Translations under genes and position numbers: made by a program
Notes under the pieces: model-generated
What the model was told of the DNA's origin: nothing
Databases searched by the model: none
The model's input: only the letters and a program-made list of their open reading frames with translations
In this document: positions 1 to 7,426 of the stretch, piece after piece
Position numbering within the stretch: the stretch's first letter is position 1
Layout: each line of letters begins with the position of its first letter
Origin: Dethiothermospora halolimnae
GTDB taxonomy: Bacteria > Bacillota > Clostridia > Tissierellales > VENL01
DNA: 20,772 bases
Direction: 5' to 3'
NCBI RefSeq assembly: GCF_037577855.1
Contig: NZ_JBAKFX010000062.1
Span: 1-20,772 of the forward strand

Positions 1-125
1 AAGATAAGTTTTGTATTAAAAGGTTATTTAAGAATATGAATATTGAAGTTATTTTTAGTGAGAATGTTCGGTAGAAAAGAACTTTATTTTCTATCAAATG
101 TTCTAACTATATTATACGAGGAGGG
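1..125. other. Upstream flank of the dehydrogenase gene, with an imperfect hairpin
   Basis: No complete gene is visible here. A frame on the plus strand is open from base 3 to a TAG at 72-74 and could be the last 23 codons of an upstream gene, but that is too short to support. GGTAGAAAA (70-78) pairs with TTTTCTATC (87-95), with one G-U pair and an 8-nt loop. The hairpin overlaps that TAG and could be a weak terminator of the upstream gene or an operator. It lacks a clean T-run. The SD AGGAGG for the first gene is at 119-124. Confidence 0.35.
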
Positions 126-134
126 ATGAAAAAT

Positions 135-1100
135 ATGAAAAAGAAAGTGTATATTACTAGAAAAATACCATCTATAGCTTTAAAACTACTACAAGAACAT
201 TTTGATGTGGAAGTAAATAAAGAGGATAGGAATCTTAGCAAAGAAGAACTTATTAAGAACATAAAAGACAAAGATGGTGTGTTAACTCAGCTTACCAATG
301 AAATAGATAAAGAGGTTATGGATAGGGCAAAAGGTGTAAGAGTATTTGCTAATTATGCAGTGGGATTTAATAATATTGATATTGATGAAGCAACAAAGCG
401 GGGAATACGGATAACCAATACTCCAGGGGTTTTATCAAGTACAACGGCTGAACTTGCGTGGTCATTATTATTTAGTGTTACTAGACGTGTTGTTGAAGGA
501 GATAGATACATACGAGAGGGAAACTGGAATAGCTTTTCACCTAATTTATTGCTAGGGCAAGATGTGACAGGGAAAACATTGGGAATAATAGGTGCAGGAA
601 GAATAGGAAAGTCTTTTGCTAAAAAAAGCTTAGGATTTGATATGGACATATTATATTATAATAGGACTAGGGATAGTGAATTTGAAGAACAGTATAATGC
701 CAAATATGTTGATAAGGAAACATTATTAAAAGAGTCAGATATAGTTTCTATACATGTACCATTAACAGATGAAACTAAACATATGATTACTGATAGAGAG
801 TTTAAAATCATGAAGAATACATCTATTTTAATAAATACATCAAGGGGACCAGTTATAGATGAGAAGGCACTTGCAAAAGCCCTTAAAACAGGGGAAATTT
901 GGGGAGCAGGTTTAGATGTTTTTGAAGAGGAACCAATAGTTATAGAAGAGCTTAAAAAACTTAACAATGTAGTGCTAACACCCCATATAGGAAGTGCATC
1001 AACAGAAACTAGAGAAGCTATGGCTAAGATGGCAGCAGAAAATATAATAGCAGTTTTAAATGGGAAAGAACCATTAACTCCAGTAAATAAAATATATTGA
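135..1100 (+). CDS. D-isomer-specific 2-hydroxyacid dehydrogenase (glyoxylate/hydroxypyruvate reductase type)
   Basis: An NAD(P)-dependent cytosolic enzyme that interconverts 2-oxoacids and D-2-hydroxyacids; glyoxylate, hydroxypyruvate and similar substrates are likely. The 321-aa length is normal for the family. The Rossmann motif GAGRIGKSFA is near residue 154. The family catalytic triad is visible: Arg237 in NTSRGP, Glu266 in VFEEEP and His284 in TPHIGS. I start at ATG 135 because AGGAGG (119-124) is 10 nt upstream of it, whereas the in-frame ATG at 126 is only 1 nt from the SD. The next gene, an XRE-cupin regulator, has its own promoter overlapping this stop codon. The adjacent 2-oxoacid:ferredoxin oxidoreductase operons make a role in 2-oxoacid metabolism plausible. 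The exact substrate and the NADH/NADPH preference cannot be read from the sequence. Confidence 0.9.
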   Translation: MKKKVYITRKIPSIALKLLQEHFDVEVNKEDRNLSKEELIKNIKDKDGVLTQLTNEIDKEVMDRAKGVRVFANYAVGFNNIDIDEATKRGIRITNTPGVLSSTTAELAWSLLFSVTRRVVEGDRYIREGNWNSFSPNLLLGQDVTGKTLGIIGAGRIGKSFAKKSLGFDMDILYYNRTRDSEFEEQYNAKYVDKETLLKESDIVSIHVPLTDETKHMITDREFKIMKNTSILINTSRGPVIDEKALAKALKTGEIWGAGLDVFEEEPIVIEELKKLNNVVLTPHIGSASTETREAMAKMAAENIIAVLNGKEPLTPVNKIY

Positions 1101-1125
1101 TTTTTGTATCTCTATTTAATATAAT
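1097..1125 (+). promoter_or_regulatory. Sigma-A-type promoter of the XRE-cupin regulator
   Basis: TTGATT (1097-1102) and a perfect TATAAT (1120-1125) are separated by exactly 17 nt. The -35 overlaps the end of the dehydrogenase gene. The predicted transcript start near 1132 falls at the edge of an inverted repeat (1133-1153), so the regulator can be expressed separately from the gene before it. Confidence 0.6.
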
Positions 1126-1132
1126 AGTTAAG

Positions 1133-1153
1133 AAGTTTACTAATACTAAACTT
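1133..1153. promoter_or_regulatory. Candidate operator, AAGTTTA-N7-TAAACTT
   Basis: Perfect 7-bp inverted arms (1133-1139 and 1147-1153) flank CTAATAC, at the predicted start of transcription of the XRE-cupin gene. Position and symmetry fit autorepression by that protein. Which protein binds is inference. Confidence 0.4.
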
Positions 1154-1182
1154 TAAACTTAATTTTAACGGGGTGTACACAC

Positions 1183-1722
1183 TTGAAAATCGGAGAAAAG
1201 ATAAAACGACTTAGGGTAAGAAATTCCCTTACCCAGGAAGAATTAGCTAATAGATGTGAACTAACTAAAGGTTTCATATCTCAAATAGAAAGGGATTTAA
1301 CATCACCATCAATAGCTACCTTGATGGATATATTAGAAGGGTTAGGAACTAATGTGAGGGATTTTTTTAATGAAATAGAAAATGAAAAAATAGTTTTTCA
1401 AAAGGAAGATGTTTTTGTTAAAGAGGACGATAGCAATAAACATAAGGTTAATTGGATTATATCAAATGCCCAGAAAAATTTAATGGAACCCATATTAATA
1501 GAGTTAGATAAAAAGGGTAAATCCACGATAGATGAACCCCATGAAGGGGAAGAATTTGGATATGTAATAGAGGGAATTGTAAAGGTTCATTTAGGAAAAG
1601 AAGTTCATAAGGTGAAAAAAGGAGAGAGTTTTTACTTTAAAGCCAATGCTACTCACTTTATATCAAATGGAGGAAAGGGGAAAGCAAAAGTCCTATGGGT
1701 AAGCACTCCACCTAGCTTTTAA
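1183..1722 (+). CDS. XRE-family transcriptional regulator with C-terminal cupin domain
   Basis: A 179-aa DNA-binding regulator in the usual XRE-cupin layout. Residues 1-65 form a helix-turn-helix (LTQEELANRCELTKGFISQI). Residues about 105-178 form a cupin_2 barrel with His120, Glu123/Glu124 and His158 at positions typical of cupin ligands. Such proteins commonly sense small metabolites and control nearby catabolic or transport genes. The start is TTG at 1183, with an SD-like GGGGTG (1169-1174) 8 nt upstream. It lies between the hydroxyacid dehydrogenase and the convergent oxidoreductase operons, so these are natural candidate targets, but no shared operator was found that proves this. No independent terminator is obvious; the palindrome in the downstream repeat (1765-1786) may serve. 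Confidence 0.88.
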   Translation: MKIGEKIKRLRVRNSLTQEELANRCELTKGFISQIERDLTSPSIATLMDILEGLGTNVRDFFNEIENEKIVFQKEDVFVKEDDSNKHKVNWIISNAQKNLMEPILIELDKKGKSTIDEPHEGEEFGYVIEGIVKVHLGKEVHKVKKGESFYFKANATHFISNGGKGKAKVLWVSTPPSF

Positions 1723-1728
1723 ATAAAG

Positions 1729-1860
1729 TTGATAGTGGAAAATTGAGAGTGGACAGTTAGGAGACAAATCGGCTGAAGCCGATTTGCTATAGAATATTTT
1801 ACGAGGGAAACAAGTAAAATTACCTTTAACTGTCAATTATCAACTATCAATTGTCAACTG
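1729..1860 (+). repeat. Type A heptamer-bounded palindromic repeat, copy 1
   Basis: A 132-bp element. The left end is four 7-nt units: TTGATAG, TGGAAAA, TTGAGAG, TGGACAG (1729-1756). The right end is four inverted units: TCAATTA, TCAACTA, TCAATTG, TCAACTG (1833-1860). The core contains the perfect palindrome CAAATCGGCT-GA-AGCCGATTTG (1765-1786) and an ATTTTAC/GTAAAAT segment. Related copies are at 4527-4657 (reverse orientation) and 18684-18801 (same orientation). It has no coding capacity. The form is like a miniature inverted-repeat element, except that the ends are heptamer arrays. Confidence 0.8.
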
Positions 1861-1888
1861 GAAAAGTAGAGGGAACCTCTACTTTTCC
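1860..1888 (-). terminator. Hairpin terminator of the first oxidoreductase operon
   Basis: A perfect 13-bp stem (1860-1872 with 1876-1888) with a 3-nt loop lies directly after the beta-subunit stop codon on the minus strand. The tail after the stem is not a long T-run, although the stem itself ends in TTTT. It abuts the end of the type A repeat. Confidence 0.65.
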
Positions 1889-2749
1889 TTACCTAAATTG
1901 ACTTAAGAATTTCTCAGCATTTTTAGGATTTAGTTTTTTATCCACAAGGGGTTTACTTTCTTTTATATGGGGAACCCTATCTAGGAATGTTGGCTTATCT
2001 TCTTTGTATATTATACCAAGGGGAATCTCATCATCCCATTCTTGGGACTTTTTAAATGCATTTATTTTATCATATGGATTATACTCATCATCTAGATAGT
2101 AAATTCTATCTTTATACCATTTGTAAGTGTTAACTTTATTAAAGGTAACACAGGGTTGTAGTATATCTATAAGGGCATAACCTTTATGTTTCATAGCTTT
2201 TTCAATCATCTTAGATAAGTGATCAACATCAGCTGAAAAACTTCTTGCAACGAAGGAACACCCTAGACTGATGGCAAAGGCTATAGGATTAAAGGCATCA
2301 GACACAACACCATCAAATTGCATAGATGTTTTATGACCTACAGCTGTTGTTGGAGATCCTTGACCTTTCGTAAGGCCATATATTTGATTATCATGAACTA
2401 AATGAGTAATATCAATATTTCTTCTTATGCTATGAATAATATGATTTCCACCTTCACCATAAGCGTCTCCATCACCGGTTGTAACCACAATTTTTAAGCT
2501 TTTATTTGCTACCTTAGCTCCAAAGGCTGGAGGAAGTCCCCTACCATGTAATCCATTAAAACCATTAACATTTATATAATGGGGTGTTTTAGCTGCCTGA
2601 CCTATACCGGACATTACAAGTACTTCATGGGGAAGTAGATCTTGATTTGATAATGCCTTTTTAAGGGCATTTAAAATTCCAAAGTTACCGCAACCGGGAC
2701 ACCATGAATTTTCTGCATCTGTATCGAAAAGTTTAATATCTGTAGCCAT
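1889..2749 (-). CDS. korB: 2-oxoacid:ferredoxin oxidoreductase, beta subunit (operon 1)
   Basis: The thiamine-pyrophosphate-binding subunit of an enzyme that oxidatively decarboxylates 2-oxoacids to acyl-CoA and reduces ferredoxin. It is 286 aa, a normal length. CPGCG (Cys17, Cys20) and Cys200 in LQPC fit Fe-S ligands known from this family. TGDGDAYGEGGNH (residues 91-103) is the TPP/Mg region, followed by NQIYGLTKGQ. At the position where related enzymes carry the other cluster cysteine (SGIGC), this protein has Gln51 (SGIGQAAK). The gene starts immediately after the alpha-subunit stop (TAA then ATG, 0 nt), with its SD GAGGTG inside the alpha gene, so translation is probably coupled. No ferredoxin-like delta subunit follows. 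The substrate (2-oxoglutarate, branched-chain or other) is not determinable here. Confidence 0.92.
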   Translation of the reverse strand: MATDIKLFDTDAENSWCPGCGNFGILNALKKALSNQDLLPHEVLVMSGIGQAAKTPHYINVNGFNGLHGRGLPPAFGAKVANKSLKIVVTTGDGDAYGEGGNHIIHSIRRNIDITHLVHDNQIYGLTKGQGSPTTAVGHKTSMQFDGVVSDAFNPIAFAISLGCSFVARSFSADVDHLSKMIEKAMKHKGYALIDILQPCVTFNKVNTYKWYKDRIYYLDDEYNPYDKINAFKKSQEWDDEIPLGIIYKEDKPTFLDRVPHIKESKPLVDKKLNPKNAEKFLSQFR

Positions 2750-4432
2750 TTATAACACCTCACTTTTTAGCTTATTATATATTTCATAACTATTTAATTG
2801 CCTACCATCGTATTTTAATATACTATTAGTACACTTTATATTGGTCTCACTTTTAATTAATCTAGCCAACTGTCCAGTATAATTTTGTTCCACATTAATT
2901 ATCTTCTCTGCCATATTTGAATATTTTATTAATTCTTCAGTGGGCAAAGGATAAATATCGCCAAAAACTAAGGCTCCTATGTTAATACCTTTGTTCTTAA
3001 ACATTTTGGTAACTTCCTTTAAAGCTCCATCCATTGAACCCCATCCCAATAATAAAATATCTGGATTATCATCTCCATAATATTCAGGTTCTTTAAGTTC
3101 CTCTTTTAATAGTTCCATTTTATTCATTCTTTTTTTCATCATATTAATGCGATTTTCACTGGATTCTTCAACAAATCCGTATTCATTATGTTCATGACTA
3201 TCGGCAAGGACCGTTTGTTTTTTAAATCTTCCAGGGACAATCCTTGGTGATATACCCGATTCAGTTAGCTTGTATCTTTTATATTTATTATCCTCCAAAA
3301 TATTATCATTGGATAAATGTCTATCTATTGACACTTTATCCATGTCAAAGGCTTTAATGGTTTGATTATAATCCGCTAAATACTGGTCATTTAATAATAT
3401 AACCAGCATCTGGTATTTATCAGCTATATTTAAGGCCCTTACAGTTTGATAAAAAGCATCTTCGGGATTTCTAACTGCAATAACCATCCTAGGAAATTCA
3501 TCTTGAGAGGATGAAAGCATAAAGTTTAAATCACTTTGGGCTGTTCTAGTTGGAAGTCCAGTTGCGGGACCTGGTCTTTGTACATTCACCACCACCAGTG
3601 GAATCTCGGTTATTGCAACTAAACCCAGGGTTTCAACCATTAATGAAAAACCTCCTCCAGAAGAACCGGTCATAGCTCTTATTCCAGCATAGGATGCTCC
3701 TATTGCCATGTTTATGGCGGCTATTTCATCCTCGGCTTGCTCTACCATTATACCTGCTTCCTGTTGATTTTTAGCTAAAAAAGTCATTATACTGGTTGCT
3801 GGAGTCATAGGATATGCAGAGTAAAAGTTTACTCCCCCGGCAATTGCCCCAAGTCCTATGGCTTGATTACCATTTATTAAAATACTGTCATCTGTGGAAT
3901 CTTCATTTATATTAAAACTACTGTTAATTGTCCCATAACCCTTTTTAAAGGCTTCTAAATTATCATGGGCTACCTTTTCACTAAACCTATCATTAAATAC
4001 ACTTTCTACTTTATCCATGGAAAGGTTAAATGACTTTATTATAGCTCCCAATGCGGCTGAGCCAAATACCTTTCTATTTCCCACTTCTTTGGCTATATCT
4101 TTCATTGGAATATTTATAATATTTTTTTTACTTTCTTCAGTATTTATTTCATCATCACATATTATAATGCCATTATCATTAAGTCTATCTTTATGAAAAT
4201 TTATTGTATTTTGATCTAGGGCAATAATAACATCTAAATTAGGATTATAAGAAGTGATGGGTTCATCTCCAAATCTTATTTGAATAAAATTATGTCCTCC
4301 CCTTACCCTTGACATATAATCCTTATTAGAGAAAATATAAAAACCCTTTCGTTTTAATATTTTTTGTAACAAAAAACTAATTGTTGACATTCCTTGGCCG
4401 GCTGAACCACCGATGAGAATGTTATATTTCAT
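2750..4432 (-). CDS. korA: 2-oxoacid:ferredoxin oxidoreductase, fused gamma-alpha subunit (operon 1)
   Basis: A 560-aa fusion. The N-terminal gamma domain (about 1-175) has GGSAGQGM near residue 8 and RVRGGHNFIQIRFG at 42-55. The alpha domain follows from about 185, with the substrate-loop motif YPMTPA at 207-212 (YPITPS-type in the family), then VEQAEDEIAAIN at 230-241 and QRPGPATGLPTRT at 285-297. In known family members this subunit binds the 2-oxoacid and CoA and pairs with the TPP/Fe-S beta subunit encoded next to it. The start ATG has SD AAGGGAG 9 nt upstream. An 18-bp perfect palindrome lies 34 nt upstream of the start. The neighbouring operon encodes a clearly homologous but diverged pair. 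Confidence 0.92.
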   Translation of the reverse strand: MKYNILIGGSAGQGMSTISFLLQKILKRKGFYIFSNKDYMSRVRGGHNFIQIRFGDEPITSYNPNLDVIIALDQNTINFHKDRLNDNGIIICDDEINTEESKKNIINIPMKDIAKEVGNRKVFGSAALGAIIKSFNLSMDKVESVFNDRFSEKVAHDNLEAFKKGYGTINSSFNINEDSTDDSILINGNQAIGLGAIAGGVNFYSAYPMTPATSIMTFLAKNQQEAGIMVEQAEDEIAAINMAIGASYAGIRAMTGSSGGGFSLMVETLGLVAITEIPLVVVNVQRPGPATGLPTRTAQSDLNFMLSSSQDEFPRMVIAVRNPEDAFYQTVRALNIADKYQMLVILLNDQYLADYNQTIKAFDMDKVSIDRHLSNDNILEDNKYKRYKLTESGISPRIVPGRFKKQTVLADSHEHNEYGFVEESSENRINMMKKRMNKMELLKEELKEPEYYGDDNPDILLLGWGSMDGALKEVTKMFKNKGINIGALVFGDIYPLPTEELIKYSNMAEKIINVEQNYTGQLARLIKSETNIKCTNSILKYDGRQLNSYEIYNKLKSEVL

Positions 4433-4466
4433 TATTAATGCACTCCCTTTTTAAAAAGTCTTTCAC

Positions 4467-4484
4467 TTGGTATATATATACCAA
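4467..4484. promoter_or_regulatory. 18-bp perfect palindrome upstream of operon 1, candidate operator
   Basis: TTGGTATATATATACCAA is perfectly self-complementary and begins 34 bp upstream of the korA start of operon 1. The alternating TA core is partly expected in AT-rich DNA, but the TTGG/CCAA ends are not. The second operon has no equivalent in its leader, so any control would be specific to operon 1. The cognate regulator is unknown. Confidence 0.45.
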
Positions 4485-4526
4485 AAAATATATAATATAC
4501 ACAGAAAATATATGATCTAATTATAA

Positions 4527-4657
4527 TTGACAATTGATAGTGGACAATTGACAGTTAAAAGTAATTTTACTCACTTTGTTCGTAAAATATTATACTTAAA
4601 TCGGCTTCAGCCGATTTATACCTTAACTGTCAATTTTCAATTCTCAATTCTCCACTG
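4527..4657 (-). repeat. Type A heptamer-bounded palindromic repeat, copy 2 (inverted)
   Basis: A 131-bp element, reverse-oriented relative to copy 1. The left units are TTGACAA, TTGATAG, TGGACAA, TTGACAG (4527-4554). The right units are TCAATTT, TCAATTC, TCAATTC, TCCACTG (4630-4657). The core palindrome TAAATCGGCT-TC-AGCCGATTTA is at 4597-4618, and TTTTAC...GTAAAA is at 4565-4587. It fills most of the gap between the two oxidoreductase operons. Together with copy 1 it brackets operon 1 as inverted repeats. Confidence 0.8.
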
Positions 4658-4686
4658 TATTTAAAGATTTCATTATTTCCAAACAA

Positions 4687-4715
4687 TAAAGCAAAGTGGC
4701 AAAGACCACTCTGCT
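4687..4715 (-). terminator. Intrinsic terminator of the second oxidoreductase operon
   Basis: On the minus strand, AGCAGAGTGG (4706-4715) pairs with CCACTTTGCT (4690-4699): 10 bp including one G-U, with a 6-nt loop, followed by TTTATTGTTT. It lies 2 nt past the beta-subunit stop codon. Confidence 0.7.
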
Positions 4716-4717
4716 AG

Positions 4718-5584
4718 TTATCTAAAGTCCTCCATAAAACCTTTAGCATCTTCTGGTTTCCATTTACGATCTATTAGCGGGCTATCATTATCTTTTAAAT
4801 GGGGGATACGTTCAAGGAACGTTGGTTTATTGGTTTTATAAATAACACCTAGAGGAATACCATCATCTCCCCATTCATTTGCCTTATCCATAGCTTTTTT
4901 CTTGTCTGTAGGGTCATAGCTATCATCTAAATGATATACTCTATCCTTATACCATTTGTAAGTATTAACCTTATTAAAGGTTACACAAGGTTGTAATATA
5001 TCTATAAGGGCATAACCTTTATGATTAATAGCCTCTTTTAATATTTTAACTAAATGTTCTTTATCGGCTGAAAAGGCTCTGGCAACAAAGGAACAATCTA
5101 AGTTTATTGCAAAGGAAATTGGGTTAAAGGGTTCTATATATACTCCATCAAATTGCATTGTTGTTTTTTGTCCCATATCTGTAGTTGGAGACCCTTGGCC
5201 TTTAGTAAGACCATATATTTGGTTATCATGAACTAAATGAACTATATCGACATTTCTTCTTATATTATGAAGTATGTGATTTCCTCCTTCACCATAGGAA
5301 TCTCCATCTCCAGTTGTAACAATAACTTTAAGGTCTTTATTTGCAATTTTAGCACCGATAGCAGGGGGAAGGGACCTTCCGTGTAGACCATTAAATCCGT
5401 TAGCATTAATATAATGAGGAGTCTTAGCGGCCTGACCTATTCCCGATGCTATAAGTATTTGATGGGGAAGAAGATCTAGTTCTGAAAAAGACTGTTTCAA
5501 AGCATTTAATATACCAAAGTTACCACAACCGGGGCACCATGCGTTCTCATCATTAGATTCAAATAACTTAATATCTGTAGCCAT
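4718..5584 (-). CDS. korB: 2-oxoacid:ferredoxin oxidoreductase, beta subunit (operon 2)
   Basis: A 288-aa paralogue of the operon 1 beta subunit. By eye about three quarters of the first 150 residues are identical. It has CPGCG near residue 17, TGDGDSYGEGGNH near residue 91, NQIYGLTKGQGSPTT and LQPC. It shares the same SGIGQAAK segment, with Gln where the family usually has a cluster cysteine. The gene abuts the alpha stop codon (TAA-ATG) exactly as in operon 1, with SD GAGGTG. An independent terminator follows. Two diverged copies side by side suggest different substrates or growth conditions rather than simple dosage; that is inference. Confidence 0.92.
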   Translation of the reverse strand: MATDIKLFESNDENAWCPGCGNFGILNALKQSFSELDLLPHQILIASGIGQAAKTPHYINANGFNGLHGRSLPPAIGAKIANKDLKVIVTTGDGDSYGEGGNHILHNIRRNVDIVHLVHDNQIYGLTKGQGSPTTDMGQKTTMQFDGVYIEPFNPISFAINLDCSFVARAFSADKEHLVKILKEAINHKGYALIDILQPCVTFNKVNTYKWYKDRVYHLDDSYDPTDKKKAMDKANEWGDDGIPLGVIYKTNKPTFLERIPHLKDNDSPLIDRKWKPEDAKGFMEDFR

Positions 5585-7258
5585 TTATAACACCTCACCT
5601 TTCATTTTCTTATAGATTTCATATCCACTTAACTGTCTACCATCATATTTCAATATGCTCTTATCACAACCGATACCAGTTTCCTGTCTTATTAGTTTAG
5701 AAAGCTGTCCAGTATAATTTTGCTCCACATTAACTATAGTTTTAACAGAATCAGAATATTTATTTAAAAGTTTTGTTGGTAATGGATATAAGTCTCCAAA
5801 TACCAATGTTCCTATTTTTTTATTTTCTTTATTAAGAAGGGATGTAGCTTCTTTTAAAGGTCCATACATTGATCCCCATCCCACTAATAAAATTTCAGGT
5901 TCATCTACTCCAAAATATTCAGGTTCTTGAATTTCATTTTTCAATAGGTCCAATCTTTTCATTCTTTTATCCATCATAGAGATACGAACTTCAGATGATT
6001 CAGTGATATGACCATATTTATTATGCTCATCACTATCTGCCAATACAACTTGATTTTCATATTTACCAGGAATTATCCTTTTAGATATACCACTTTCACT
6101 TGGTTCATACCTTTTATACTCAAAGGGCTCGTAGTCTGATACATCAGAAAGATATCTATCTACAGTCACTTTACTTAGATCAAAGGTTTCCACAGTTTGG
6201 GTTACATCTGCCATGTATTGGTCATTTAATATAATGACTAACATTTGATATTTATCAGCTATATTTAATGCCCTAACAGTTTGATAGAAAGCATCTTCTG
6301 GATTCCTAACGGCTAAAACCATTCTAGGCATCTCCCCATGGGAAGCAGTTAAAACAAAACTTAAATCACTTTGTTCAGTTCTAGTTGGAAGTCCTGTTGC
6401 GGGACCAGGCCTTTGGACATCTACAACAACCAAAGGAGTTTCAGTAACTCCTGCTAAGCCTAGGGCTTCAGTCATTAGGGAGAATCCTCCCCCAGAGGTT
6501 CCAGTCATTGATCTTGCTCCTGCATAAGAACCACCGATTGCCATGTTAATAGCTGCTATTTCATCTTCCGCCTGTTCAACAACTATTTTGGCATCATTTT
6601 GTTTTTGAGAAAGGTAGGTCATTATACTAGTAGATGGAGTCATTGGATATGCAGAATAGAAATCTAAACCTCCGGCTAATGCACCTAAAGCTATAGCTTG
6701 ATTAGAATTTATCAGCAAATTATTATCCGTTAAATTCTCATCTATATTAAAGTTTTGCTCTAATAATTCATAACCCTTTTCAAAGGCTTTGTAATTTGAA
6801 TTGCTAGTTTCTTTTTCAAACTTTTCGTCAAATACTTCTTTAACCTTATTAAAAGATAAACCAAATAACTTTAAGCAAGCCCCCATTGCTACGGAACCGA
6901 AGACTTTGGCATTACCTATATCCCTTGCCAATTTATTCATAGGTATTTTTATAACCCTTGGGTTTTCAATATCTAATGATTCATCACAAATTATAACTCC
7001 ATTGTCATTTAATCTTTCTTTATGAAGATCCACTGTATCCTTATTTAATGCTATAATAACATCTAGATTTGGATGATGGGAATGAATAGGTTCTGTACCG
7101 AATCTTATCTGTATAAAATTATGTCCTCCTCTAACACGGGACATATAATCCTTATTAGAAAATATATATAAGCCTTTACGTTTAAGTATTTTTTCTAGTA
7201 ATATACTTAAAGTATCCATACCTTGACCGGCTTGGCCTCCTATTAGTATGTTATACAT
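5585..7258 (-). CDS. korA: 2-oxoacid:ferredoxin oxidoreductase, fused gamma-alpha subunit (operon 2)
   Basis: The 557-aa paralogue of the operon 1 alpha subunit, with the same domain order: gamma domain first (GGQAGQGM, then RVRGGHNFIQIRFG), then the alpha domain with YPMTPS, VEQAEDEIAAIN and QRPGPATGLPTRT. I start at the ATG at 7258 (MYNILIGG), which has SD AAGGGAG about 8 nt upstream. The in-frame ATG at 7276 would place that SD inside the coding region and add six residues that the paralogue lacks. YPMTPS here against YPMTPA in operon 1 is a visible difference in the substrate loop. The gene diverges from the SLH protein gene across about 170 bp. Confidence 0.92.
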   Translation of the reverse strand: MYNILIGGQAGQGMDTLSILLEKILKRKGLYIFSNKDYMSRVRGGHNFIQIRFGTEPIHSHHPNLDVIIALNKDTVDLHKERLNDNGVIICDESLDIENPRVIKIPMNKLARDIGNAKVFGSVAMGACLKLFGLSFNKVKEVFDEKFEKETSNSNYKAFEKGYELLEQNFNIDENLTDNNLLINSNQAIALGALAGGLDFYSAYPMTPSTSIMTYLSQKQNDAKIVVEQAEDEIAAINMAIGGSYAGARSMTGTSGGGFSLMTEALGLAGVTETPLVVVDVQRPGPATGLPTRTEQSDLSFVLTASHGEMPRMVLAVRNPEDAFYQTVRALNIADKYQMLVIILNDQYMADVTQTVETFDLSKVTVDRYLSDVSDYEPFEYKRYEPSESGISKRIIPGKYENQVVLADSDEHNKYGHITESSEVRISMMDKRMKRLDLLKNEIQEPEYFGVDEPEILLVGWGSMYGPLKEATSLLNKENKKIGTLVFGDLYPLPTKLLNKYSDSVKTIVNVEQNYTGQLSKLIRQETGIGCDKSILKYDGRQLSGYEIYKKMKGEVL

Positions 7259-7426
7259 CTTAAAAACTCCCTTCATTTTTAATATAATAAAGTTTTTACT
7301 TAGTAATAGTTATACCCACTAAATTTAGATTAAAAATATTTAATAAGAAAAATAATATGGAGGAAATATTACTTTTATGTAGAATTACTAGAATAACGAA
7401 TTAATACTTAGGGAGGATTGAATATA

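Noticed and set aside
3..74. Open frame that could be the end of an upstream gene
   Set aside because: Only 23 codons with no recognisable motif; in AT-rich sequence this is not enough to call a partial gene.
656..967. Minus-strand ORF inside the hydroxyacid dehydrogenase gene
   Set aside because: It is antisense to conserved catalytic motifs with no SD or family signal.
4527..4657. Type A repeat as a CRISPR-like array
   Set aside because: The units are 7 nt with no spacers, the two ends are inverted relative to each other, and there are no cas genes.
7277..7417. Promoters for the divergent korA (operon 2) and SLH genes
   Set aside because: Several TATA-like hexamers occur in AT-rich DNA, but none pairs with a convincing -35.
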